Source: Brasenia schreberi
Taxonomy: Eukaryota > Streptophyta > Magnoliopsida > Nymphaeales > Cabombaceae
DNA length: 64,000 bases
Assembly: GCA_036023115.1 (NCBI GenBank)
Contig: JAYKKT010000041.1
Coordinates: 5,171,501-5,235,500, forward strand
Direction: 5' to 3'
The notes below the pieces were generated by a model, which saw only the letters and a list, made by a program, of their open reading frames with translations, did no database searches and was not told where the DNA came from. The position numbers and the translations under genes are program-made. Of the stretch, positions 12,488-22,141 are shown piece after piece. Positions within the stretch are counted from its first letter, which is position 1; every line of letters begins with the position of its first letter.

Positions 12488-13050
12488 ACACAACAACAAT
12501 AACAACTAAGCCTTTTCCCGTACTAGATGGGTAGGTTACATGAATTCTTTGTTTTCACGTACCTATATCATGTGTCATGCTCGCAGTTAACTCAACATGA
12601 ACTCCATCATTGTGTATTGTTTTTTTCTCAAACTTTTATGGTCTTTCTCTTTTAATATTTTCACAATTTAGGTTTTCATACTTTTTTATTGAAGCTTTCT
12701 TTGGTCGTCTTCCCATATGTTCAAACTATCTTAATTGATTTTCTCTTTTATTTGTGTCACTCTCAATTTCTCAATTTGTTTCTAATAACCTCATTATGTA
12801 TATGATCTTTTCTTCCGTGATCACTTATCCATCTCAACATCTTCGTTTTTGTCACGAACATCTTGTGTATATGTTATGATTAACAGTCCAACACTTAAAA
12901 CCATAAAACATAGTAGATTTAATTATTGTTCCATAATATTTACCTTTCAACTTTATTGGTATCTTCTCGTCACATAGAATACCTCATGTCACTCTCCATT
13001 TTAGTCAACCTACATTAATTTTATACGTAATACCTCCATCAATTTTTTCA
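12488..13050 (-). mobile_element. 5'-truncated RTE LINE fragment, copy D
   Basis: The segment starts with the tail CAACAACAATAACAACTAAGCC (minus-strand 3' end) and continues as the diverged 3' third of LINE A: TACATGAATTCTTTG, then a degraded counterpart of the C-terminal segment with AATAACCTCATTATGTAT. Similarity ends near 13050. It is more diverged than copies A and B, with many small indels, so it is an older insertion. Confidence 0.75.
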
Positions 13051-13817
13051 TATATGTATATATATAAGAAGCTAAGCCTTAAAAAATGTATAAAATATGG
13101 TTTCTTTGATATTTTTGTTTAGAATAAAAATGCAATAAGTATAATTTAAAATGGCAGCGCTTCATGTTGAATTCACTTGGAGGCATTTTTGCTCTTTTTG
13201 AGAGTTCATAATTGCCGTTGCAATCTACATACAGAACAAAACCAGAGGACACCGAACATGAAGCAGGTTAGGTCTTAGTAAAGGCAGTCTCACCGTCCAT
13301 TGCTTCAAGGTGAAAAGCATCTACCGCTTCTGCCAGGGGTGAGAACAAAATTGAGTACTTTTCATTTTGGTTTCATTTCTCTGATTGTTGAGTTTCGTTC
13401 CAGCTACGAAAAGAAACGGTTAATCTGAGTATGCTAGTTTTTAAAACTCAGAAGGACAAAAAGACAAACATCCTCAATAGGGATGTTCTGATCCTTGTTC
13501 CCATAGGAACTCGCCTGGAAGAAGACGGATTTGAAAAGTAGAAACAAGGGCTAGAGATGAGAGAGCAAGAAAATCCCAGATGGGGAATAGCAGGTCCCCG
13601 CCCTATGAACATGGTCTCGACCCGTCCTCCTATTGATTCTAAAAATATGACAAACTATGAGAAAAATAAACAAAAAAAGTGTTGCATCTTTTTTAAGTGA
13701 ATATTCAGGACATACATTGCTACAGAATTTGCACTTGATGATCATGGAGAAACTTGCAGAAATGGATGTACGAGAAACCTACCTATCATGGTAGGAATAA
13801 GAGGAGGCAAGATGGGC
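13051..13817. other. Intergenic, no gene recognised
   Basis: No convincing coding sequence. The open frame at 13551-13745 (minus) has no recognised motif. Confidence 0.4.
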
Positions 13818-14166
13818 TAGACATGGTAAACCAGAACTGATGGTTCCAAACTGCCAGTTCCGATTTACCAGAATCTAGATGTGAAATTATCGTTTCTAGA
13901 GTGGTTTTGGTTTGAGTCCTAAACCACCCGAAACCGATAAATAATATTAAAAATTAAATTTTTAAATAAAAATAGAAAAAAATGGAACTGACAGTTTGGA
14001 ACCACCTATTCCAATTTTGGGTCGGTTCTGGTTCCAAGAAAGGTGGAATGGGAACTGAACTGGGTGGTTTTGGTTCTAGGTCTAGTTTCTTCTAGTTTTA
14101 ACCGGTTCCTGGCACCATTTGGTCCTGATTGGAACCTCCAGGTCGGTTCCAAAATGGTCATGTCTA
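13818..14166. mobile_element. Non-autonomous hAT-like MITE (349 bp)
   Basis: The ends are inverted: TAGACATGGTAAACC at the left and TAGACATGACCATTTTGG on the opposite strand at the right, sharing TAGACATG exactly. Flanks AGATGGGC (13810-13817) and AGATGTGC (14167-14174) are an 8-bp target duplication with one mismatch, the length produced by hAT transposases. The body is packed with GGTTCC/GGAACC-type subterminal motifs and has no coding capacity. Confidence 0.6.
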
Positions 14167-14174
14167 AGATGTGC

Positions 14175-15009
14175 CCACTAACTCAATTAAACTGGCTTGG
14201 AATTATTATAAATAGTCGGTCATACGATAGATTAAAGTGCAATGCGCACATCAGTTCTTTCCCTAGTTATAGTTTTTTCCTTAATGAAAATTTCCTTTTC
14301 GTTCCATAGCTTAGCGTAGACTAGCCTGGCATGAGTTCAAATTAATTACTGTTGTCTCACCTAAGATGACTATGCGCTACTTGGTCGAGGATGCCCAAGC
14401 ACTCACAGCCTGCATGATCCACCGACTCGATCGAAATGAACCATCCCTCTAGCTTTTTCACTTCAGCATGGAACAATTATCGATTGTAGCACTTGGCTAA
14501 GCGCATGAACCAACCTTGGGAATTTTTCGGTTGATATTGATGTAATACATCATCCTGCTTATGAAGATTTCCATTCAACATCATAAACAGATGATCAAGA
14601 TATACAGAGCAAACTCCAAAGACAGCAAAATGAGGAACATTACCCTGTGATCTAGCAAAGGAAACATACAAAAAGCTCAATAACTTTAAAAAAACAAAAA
14701 CAAAACGCACATTATACAGGATATCCTCTGCCTTTTACAAAATCTACGCATTTGTAACTGTAATTTTTGTTTGGTTTATAAATTTGTAATTGTAATTGTA
14801 CTTTTTGTTTCGTTTATGAAAAATTACCAAGTTTTTTCACCCATGACCAAGCATCTAAAACTGTTCTTTGGATCAAGATCGAATGACAATATCCGGTTGA
14901 GCTTAACTTGTTCATGATTGAATATCATAACCAACGGGAAAGGCCTGAACTAAATGCAACATTTGGTTTGAAACTGAAACATGACCAAGTACTAAAAGTA
15001 TTTTATGTC
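14175..15009. other. Intergenic, no gene recognised
   Basis: AT-rich sequence before the Copia 5' LTR. No gene or repeat structure could be supported. Confidence 0.4.
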
Positions 15010-15014
15010 AAACA

Positions 15015-15488
15015 TGTAAATAGTGGATGGCCACACTCGGCCCGATTGCTAACAACGATCATGAAATGCGGGAAGGAGGACCCTCTTCTCGGATTTCATT
15101 AGATCGTATTTTCGAAAGTTAAAATATTCATAAAACGATTTATGTTTTCCAAAAGTAAAACCCACACATCTCCCAGATAAAAGAAAGAAATATCTGTTAA
15201 AAAGGGAAAGCCTAAAGCGGTAAAAACAGAAGATAGAAAACTATGTATAAATATAGAGTTTACATAGTTCGGAAAAGAGTGATAAGAAATCCGATACTCT
15301 GTTTCTAAGTCTTCTGAGAAAACCCTCTCGGGTAACCCCCAAAACAATATACTTTCATTACACTTGCTATAGGAAACACAGGAAAGGAAAGGAAGCAGAA
15401 AGAAAAACCATAGAGGCAGTTAACTTCCACTGTGCACAACCGAACCGAGCACCGCAGACGGCTTCGGAGATTGACGACTGCCCCAACA
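15015..15488 (+). repeat. Copia 5' LTR (474 bp)
   Basis: The LTR runs from TGTAAATAGTGGATGG to GACTGCCCCAACA, with TG and CA termini. It aligns throughout with the inverted LTR at 19040-19514 (475 bp), including GGATTTCAT, TTTTCGAAAGTTAAAA, GATACTCTGTTTCTAA and ATTACACTTGCTATAGGAAAC. The flanking 5 bp AAACA (15010-15014) matches AAACG beyond the other LTR at four of five bases, consistent with an aged target duplication. Divergence between the LTRs is obvious by eye, so the insertion is not recent. Confidence 0.88.
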
Positions 15489-15506
15489 TCTTATATGAGA
15501 GCCTGT
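15489..15506 (+). promoter_or_regulatory. Degenerate primer-binding site of the Copia element
   Basis: TTATATGAGAGCC directly follows the LTR and resembles the initiator-Met tRNA complement TGGTATCAGAGCC used by many plant Copia elements, with several changes. It is suggestive only. Confidence 0.35.
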
Positions 15507-15639
15507 TGGAGCTCTGTGGCAACGATAAACAAGTATACACTCCTGCATTCAAAAAAAAACTATAAGAGAGAAAAGAAAAAGGAGGAAAAGGCCACTGGCA
15601 GATAACCCTAAGCTACCCAATAAAGGTAGCTTAAGGCAA

Positions 15640-16025
15640 AGTCGAGGGGGTCACAAGCCAAGACGCGGCGGCCCAAGGCCAAACCATGGTGGTCAAAGGC
15701 CAAGATGACCCGAGGCCAAACCATGACTGCCAAAGGCCAAGGTGGCCCGAGGCCAAGCCGAGGCGGACAAAGGCCAAGCCAAGGCGGCTTGAGGCCAAAC
15801 CAAGGCGGCCCAAGGCCAAGCAATGGCAGACCAAGGCCAAGCCAAGGCGGCCTGAGGCCAAACCGAGGTGGCTCAAGACCAAGCAATGGCAGACCAAGGC
15901 CAAGCCAAGGCGGTCTGAGGCCAAATCGAGGTGGCTCAAGATTAGGTAATGGCTGCCCAAAGCCAAGCCAAGGCGGCACAAGGCCAGGCAATGGCAGTCC
16001 AAGGCCAAGCCAAGGCAGAAAGAGC
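15640..16025. repeat. 21-bp minisatellite with 63-bp higher-order period
   Basis: About 18 diverged units follow the pattern AGGCCAAGCCAAGGCGGCCTG. Units recur in triplets (for example AAGCCAAGGCGG, AACCGAGGTGG, AAGCAATGGCAG), giving a 63-bp higher-order repeat in the middle of the array. Because 21 is a multiple of three, several frames on both strands stay open and encode repeats such as RPSQGGL or LGLALVCH. It sits in the untranslated leader of the Copia element between the LTR and gag, so I regard these frames as non-coding. Confidence 0.85.
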
Positions 16026-16039
16026 CGCAAAGTACAAAA

Positions 16040-16200
16040 GTCGCAGGCAAAAAATAACTAGATGCTAGAAAGGCCGAAAGCAAAAAGACACCACAGGCTG
16101 AAAGGCCGAAGGCGAGAAGACACCACAGGTGAAAGGCTAGAGGCGGAAAGACGCTAGAGGCTCAAAGGCTGAAGGCGAAAAAGGTTTGAGGTAGAGAAGA
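16040..16200. repeat. Second short tandem array, period about 31-33 bp
   Basis: Four diverged units begin GAAAGGCCGAA or AAAGGCTGAA and contain AGAC(A/G)CCACAGG. The array abuts the 21-bp minisatellite inside the Copia leader and appears independent in sequence. Confidence 0.6.
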
Positions 16201-17014
16201 CCAGAGAAGAAAGAACAGGGAAAGGTGATGGCCACAGTCAGGCAATGACAGGGGCCGCCCTCCACCAAAGGTAGCACCCCTCTCTGCCTCTCGGTCTCTC
16301 TATGTATATATATATACCCGTGAAAACCGTGGTTTTACAAAACCACAGACGGGAAACCACTTAGGGAAATAGTTTTGAAGTTAAAATGACTATTTTGCCC
16401 TTCATGAAAATGGAATTTACAAAATATCAGGGTGTAAAATTATAGAAATGTCCATACCCTTGTTAGTGTAAAAAGTTTTTTCTAACCTTAACAGTCGGTG
16501 AAATTACTAAATACCATGGTGTAGGTTTACTGTATTACCAAAGTATAAAATTGTCCTTACACTTTCTGTGAAATGTCGTGAACAATGTTTTTCACATTCA
16601 GTCTTAGTTTTTATAGTTTTTCCAGAATAGTACTTGCAGGTTAAATAAATTGTAGAATGATACCTAAAAGTTTGAACTCCCTAGTTTTTATTGTATTTTC
16701 AGAATGATACTTATAGGTTAAATAAAGTGCAGTATAGACTCATGTTATATTTATTGTTTAATACCTAGAACTTTTGGATATTGCATTTAGGTACTTGATT
16801 AATTTTTTGGTGGTTTTTCATGAAATGTCTTATGTAAATCCATTTGATGCATGTTTTTATGTTTTTTGTCTCAAAATGAACAGATTCTTTACTTATTGTC
16901 TTTGCCAAAAGTTTTAAAAAAAAAAAAACTTTAAGAATTTGCGCATCTGAATTAGCAAAGACGGAAAAGTTAAATAGCCTAAATTTTCAAACCTAGAAAA
17001 GAAGAATATCACTG
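16201..17014. other. Copia leader or inserted AT-rich sequence, no gene recognised
   Basis: This lies between the tandem arrays and the first gag-like codons. It contains a short palindrome, AACCGTGGTTTTACAAAACCAC, at about 16325-16347 and otherwise AT-rich sequence. The gag start codon is not identifiable. Confidence 0.4.
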
Positions 17015-17600
17015 GCCTTAACTTTAGAAGGAGTTTATTATGTACTAAAAGAAAATGTTTTACCTCCTACTCCAATAGCAACAAATGAGAAAAGAGAAAG
17101 GTATAAGAGATTTCTGAAGGATGACACAATAGCTAAGACTATTATGTTAACATATATGGAAGACGACTTAATTAGGGTCTTTGAGGAATTTGAAATAGCG
17201 AAAGAACTATTTGATTCCCTTACAACTAAGTATGATACTACAACCAAGCTGCATGTATAACTACTCCTTCAAAAGTATAATTCTTATAGAATGAAATAAT
17301 GTGGCAACATAGTTAAACATGTTAACCAAATGCTCGTAATATCTAGAAATCTTGCTGTATCTAAGTCAATCATTCTTGAGCCGATGCAAATATCTACTAT
17401 CTTAAACAGTCTTTCCTCTTCTTGGAATATGGTAACCACAACCCTAAGACTTGGATCGGATGTTACCCTTTCTAAACTTTCATTGAAAGTAGCAATTGAA
17501 CAAGAACATATGAAAAAGAACAAAAGAGAAAAATTGCTAATTGCTCAAGATAATTTAGGGTCTAGCTCCAAAAACAACCAGGAAAAAAAAACCAAATAAG
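17015..17600 (+). pseudogene. Copia gag (UBN2-type) remnant
   Basis: The frame from 17015 reads LEGVYYVLKENVLPP, then FDSLTTKYDTTTKLHVQ, a stop at about 17258, and after a frame change ILNSLSSSWNMVTTTLR and LSLKVAIEQEHMKKN. This is the gag layout of plant Copia elements. Gag packages the element RNA in virus-like particles. The N terminus is missing and the frame is broken, so it is not functional. Confidence 0.8.
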
Positions 17601-18350
17601 ACATTTAGTAAGAACAAAAAGTAAAATGGTCAAAATTTTAAGAAATCAAAGGAATATACTTCTCGGGTGAAGTGTTTCAATTATGGTAAGATGTGACACT
17701 ACAAAAGAGAATACCGCAACAAGAAGATCAATGGTAACAACAACCAACAACATGGCACAATGGAGAAGGAGGAAATAATTTGCGTGATTTTTTAATGTTT
17801 TTATATGAACCACTTAATGACTGGTTGGTGGATCAATTTTGGAGCTACCCGACACATATCAAAGAGCGATGGACCTAAAAGAGTTCCAGCCTGACGAGCA
17901 TCGAGTATACATAGGAAACAACACCTTTTCTGATATTCTTGGGGTTGAGTCATTTAGGATTTTTGTACAAGGCATACCGATTTTACTTACAGATATATTA
18001 ATTGTGCCCTCTATTAGGCACAATCTTGTATCGGTCCCTAACATAGTAAAGAAAGGGTTTGAGAAAAGCATGACAAGATAACATTTTTTAGTTTATTTGA
18101 TATTGAACATGAGTTGTTCAAACTCAACATTAATGAAAATGAAAGCTCTTCTTCTATTTATATTGAGAGTGTCTGTGTGATTGATGTGAATATGTGGCAT
18201 AAAAGATTAAGACATATAAGTCTAAAGTAGTTTATAAAATTAACCAACTTTGACTTATTGTCCAATTTTCATGATAACACTTTTAATAAGTATGAAGCCT
18301 GTATAAAAGAGAAAATAACTAAAAAATCATTTTCCAAAGAGGTAACTAGG
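17601..18350 (+). pseudogene. Copia zinc knuckle, protease and pre-integrase remnant
   Basis: At about 17670 the nucleic-acid-binding knuckle has decayed: the second and last cysteines of the CX2CX4HX4C pattern read as tyrosine and a stop lies inside it. At 17820-18080 the protease region shows NDWLVD and IGNNTFSDILGVESFRIFVQ followed by LVSVPNIVKKGF. At 18190-18350 the gag-pre-integrase domain reads NMWHKRLRHISLK and DNTFNKYEACIK. The coding homology stops abruptly at 18350 after KEVTR. The next part of pol lies on the opposite strand at 22141, across an inversion. Confidence 0.8.
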
Positions 18351-18864
18351 TCTCCAACCCATTTTGTCTCTTGTAAACATAGAATATGTATCTTTCTCCG
18401 AATCATAGTATCTACCACCTCCATTAGCTTACCGGATAATGTTCCGATATTTTAAGAACCAATACGAATCTTATTATCTAGGACTAGCTTCCTCACCCCC
18501 CACATCCGTCCATAATCAAAATGCGGAGACCCACTTTGAAAATTTTTCGCTACATTCGGGCGTTAATGTAGTGGGACTAACTTCTTTACCCACACCCGTC
18601 TATGATGTGGGAACCCTCTCTACAATTGATTCACTACATTCGGGCGAAAATATAGTGGCCCTTGCTTACTTCTTACTGCATTCAGGCTCTGCAGCACGTC
18701 GCTAGGCGGGGACGCCCCAAAGCAATGCTCATAATTTTTGTAATCCATGTTATAAAATCCGACAAAGTTTTACATTGGCTGTCGGAAGCCTAACACAACC
18801 CTCCTCCTTTATCCGGGCTTGGGACCGACAATACAAGGATGATCCCTTACATGGCAGAGTTTAA
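18351..18864 (-). mobile_element. 5' end of RTE LINE copy B, displaced by inversion
   Basis: On the minus strand this is the LINE 5' leader (from CATGTAAGGGATCATCC at the high-coordinate end) followed by the start of the endonuclease, including CLQETKWVG. It ends at exactly the place where the plus-strand LINE body at 22142 begins, with only about 10 bases of the full-length copy A unrepresented between them. The two pieces are therefore halves of one element. Confidence 0.82.
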
Positions 18865-19039
18865 TGGATTTTGACACCTCAGTGTGGAATGCTATGTCGG
18901 TTGTAAATATAAATAACACCAATAACATATCTAAAACCAACATTTTATTTGTTCTTCTACTTTTTGCAAGTCATCAAAGATGAACTTTAGAACTTACATG
19001 TAAAAGGGCCATACTCTTGTAAATATAATACCAACGTTT
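18865..19039. other. Host flank between Copia 3' LTR and LINE B
   Basis: About 175 bp that belongs to neither element. If the inversion is undone, it separates the Copia 3' end from the LINE 5' end. No gene is seen. Confidence 0.5.
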
Positions 19040-19514
19040 TGTTGGGGCAGTCATCAATCTCTGAAGTCGTCCGCAGTGTCGGTTCGGTTATGCACATCGG
19101 AAGTTGACTGCTTTTGTGGTTTTTCTTTTTGCTTCCCTTATTTTCTTTTGTTTCCTATAGCAAGTGTAATGAAAGTGTATATTGTTTTTAGGGTTACTTG
19201 CAGAGGGTTTTCTCAAAACATTTAGAAACAGAGTATCAGATTTCTTATCACTCTCTTTCAAGCTATGAAAACTCTTTATTTATATATGGCTTTCTATTTT
19301 CTGTGTTTACCGCTCTGGGCTTTCTCTTTTCAACAACCATTTCTTTTTTTATTTGGGAGATGCGTGAGTTTTATTTTTGGAATACAAAAATCATTTTATA
19401 AACGTTTTAACTTTCGAAAATACAATCTCATGAAATCCAAGAAGAGGGCCCTTCTTCCCACATTTCATGGTTGTCGTTAGCAATGGGGCCAAGAGTCGTC
19501 ATCCACTACTTACA
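19040..19514 (-). repeat. Copia 3' LTR (475 bp), inverted relative to the 5' LTR
   Basis: On the minus strand it begins TGTAAGTAGTGGATG at 19514 and ends GACTGCCCCAACA at 19040. It aligns end to end with the 5' LTR at 15015-15488, which lies on the plus strand. The opposite orientation is explained by the 18351-22141 inversion. Confidence 0.88.
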
Positions 19515-19526
19515 TCTCCCACTTGA
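19515..19526 (-). promoter_or_regulatory. Polypurine tract of the Copia element
   Basis: On the minus strand, CAAGTGGGAGA lies immediately before the TG start of the 3' LTR. Purine-rich tracts of this form prime plus-strand synthesis in plant Copia elements. Confidence 0.55.
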
Positions 19527-19722
19527 TCACTAGAGCCAATTTTTTTGATACACAAGTTTACCTCCCACTACTTTGGGGCTTACCAAGTTGTATCTTATTT
19601 CCTTGTTGCAACTAAATTGCAACTTACATCCGTTATGTTGTTTTTCCAACATAACTCTCAACTAAGTGTATTTTCTACACTTATTAAACTAGGTATATCT
19701 CAACCCCATATGAGTTACATGT

Positions 19723-22141
19723 TTAGTAAACAATTCTTCTGGAACCCCCTTTTGTTAGGGGGTCAACCAATATATCAATAGTTGGCATATAACATATAGT
19801 TATTTCATTTCTTTTGAGCATATCATGAACATAGGAAAATTTAACCATTATATGCTTGCTTCTTGAGCTATCAGTTCCACTCTTAATAAGAGTAATTGTT
19901 GTACTATTGTCACAATATATAACAACCGGCTCGTTGACTATATCTAGTTTCAAATCACGTATCAAGCAGTTTATCCAAACGACACTAGTAGCAGCCATAT
20001 TATAAGCAACATACTTAGCCTCTTGTGTATGCAATGCTACACAACCTTGTTTCTTGCATGCCCAAGAAACTACACCACCTCCAAATAAGAATATTTGTCC
20101 TGAGGTTGATTTGCTATCATCTTTGCTCCCAATAAAATCAGCATCTAAGTAACCTATCACTTTCAGTTCATCTGTTTTAAAACAAAGTTTCAAGTCTTTT
20201 GTTCCTTTAAGATATCTCAAAATCCTTTTCACAGCTATCCAATGCTGCAATCTAAGATTACTTTGATATCTACTTACAAGACTAACAACAAAGTTGATAT
20301 CAGGTCTTGTGCATAACATAACATAACATACATCAAGTTTCTCACAACTTGTGTAGAAGGAACATTGGGCTTATCATCTCCTTCACCGGGACAATCAACC
20401 TTGCTTACTTTAACTCATTTTGCAATAGGTATAGATACAGACTTGCATTCACCCATTTTCAACTTCTTGAGGATATAATCAATATATCTCTCATTTCTTA
20501 AGAATAGAAGTTTTGATTCTATATCTCGAGAAATCTTTATACCCAGGATATAGGATGCTTCCCCATATCCTTCATTTCGAACCTTGAGTTTAACCATGAC
20601 TTCGTTTTGACAATCATCTCATTATCATTCCCGATCAATAATATGTCATCTACATATAAAGATAAGATAACAAAGTAGCTCCCATTATTCCATATATATG
20701 CACAATGATCAAGTTCATTAGCCACAAACCCAAGTTTAACTATAAGATTTTAAAAAGTCAAATATCATTGGTGAGGTGATTGTTTTAGGCCATATAGTGA
20801 TTTTCTCAACCTATATACTTTATCTTCTTAGCTTTCAATTTTATATCCTTCGGACTACTGCATATATGTGATTTCATCTAAATCTTCATTTAGAAAAGCA
20901 GGCTTTACATCTAGCTGATGTAAATCCAAATCATAATTACTCATATAGCTAGGATTATTCTAATGGATGTAAATTTCGCAACAGGGGAATATGTCTCAAC
21001 ATAATCTATTCCCTCTTTTTACGAAAAACCCTTTGCAACCAACCTCACTTTAAACTTATCGATAGAACCATCAACCTTATATTTCTTTTTCAAAACCCAT
21101 TTGTCAATCTATAGCTTTCCTTCCTCTTGGCAAATTAGCAATCTCCCAAACTTAATTTTTCTCAATGGATTCAATTTCTTTATCTATGGCTTTTTCCTAG
21201 TGTGACGATTCAGATGAGTCAATAGCCTACTGATAAGTCAAGTTATCAATCAGTTCATCTAAATCTATCGAATTACATACCTCCTCCGTAAGGTACATGT
21301 GATAATCCTTTAAGTAGGACGGTGTGGTCCTAGGCTTTTTGTGTCCTCTTAAAGATTCAGTTTATTTAGGAAGCTCATTAATGGGTTCAAAAGATGATTG
21401 ATTTAGACCTACTAGATCATCAACATAATCATCATCATTCTCAAAGATGTTATTCTTAGTTTCTTTTAAGAATTCTGCATTCTTGTTTTTTATTAGTCTA
21501 TGGTTCTTATGATAAAACTGATATCCTTTAGATCCTTTTGGATATCTGATAAATATGGATCTTAAGGACCTACTATTAGTCTATCTCAAGACTAGTAAAA
21601 AATCTTTACATGAGCAATAGATCCCTACCTCTTGAGATGACCTAGATTTGGTTTTCTTTTAAACCACATCTTTTATGGTGTAGAGAATACAACTTTACAA
21701 GGTACTCTATTGAGTATATACACAATTGTACTTACTATTTCTCCCCAAAATATCCTTGGTAGAGAGACATCGATTAACATTGACCTTGTCATGTTCAATA
21801 AGGTTTTGTTATATCTCTCTGCTACACCATTCTATTGAGGTGTCCTGTGTATCGTATTTTGTTTCGTAATACCAAAGTCTTTGCAGAATTCCAAAAATTA
21901 TGTTTCGGTATATTCTCCACCTCTATATGATCTCTATACTTTGATTATATGCCTCAATTGGTTCTCTACTTCCTGCTTATATTCTTTAAATACCTCAAGT
22001 ATCTCAAATTTATGTGATAAGAGATATATATATATATAGGTATATCTGGAGTAATCATCGATAAAGGTTATAAAATAAATCTTTTCACTATGTGTCCTTA
22101 CTGTAAATGGTCCACATAAATTTGTGTGAATTATTTCTAAT
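19723..22141 (-). pseudogene. Copia pol: integrase, reverse transcriptase and RNase H remnants
   Basis: Reading downward: the integrase core at 22141-21934 (EIIHTNLCGPF, FITFIDDYSRYTY, VENQLRHIIK); degraded integrase and linker at 21930-20800; reverse transcriptase at 20725-20415 with SLYVDDILLIGND, which includes the catalytic YVDD, then ASYILGIKISRD; and RNase H at 20319-19723 with MLCTRPDINFVVSLVSRY, YLDADFIGSKDDSKSTSG, EAKYVAYNMA and DPLTKG. Several stops and frameshifts separate the open segments. The order gag-protease-integrase-reverse transcriptase-RNase H defines the Copia superfamily. The 5' half of the same element is on the plus strand and ends at 18350. Confidence 0.87.

Larger units (their letters stand above)
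18351..22141. other. 3.79-kb inversion with one breakpoint in Copia and LINE at each end
   Basis: At the left breakpoint Copia (plus) meets the LINE 5' part (minus). At the right breakpoint Copia pol (minus) meets the LINE body (plus). Flipping the segment on paper makes Copia continuous from LTR to LTR on the plus strand and makes the LINE continuous downstream on the same strand, with only a few bases missing at each join. No long inverted repeat is seen at the breakpoints, so end joining is more likely than homologous recombination. Confidence 0.85.

Noticed and set aside
15608..16083. Long overlapping open frames on both strands (140-150 codons minus, 118 codons plus)
   Set aside because: They are produced by the 21-bp minisatellite, whose length is a multiple of three. 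Frames on both strands and several phases are open at once, and the array sits in the Copia leader.
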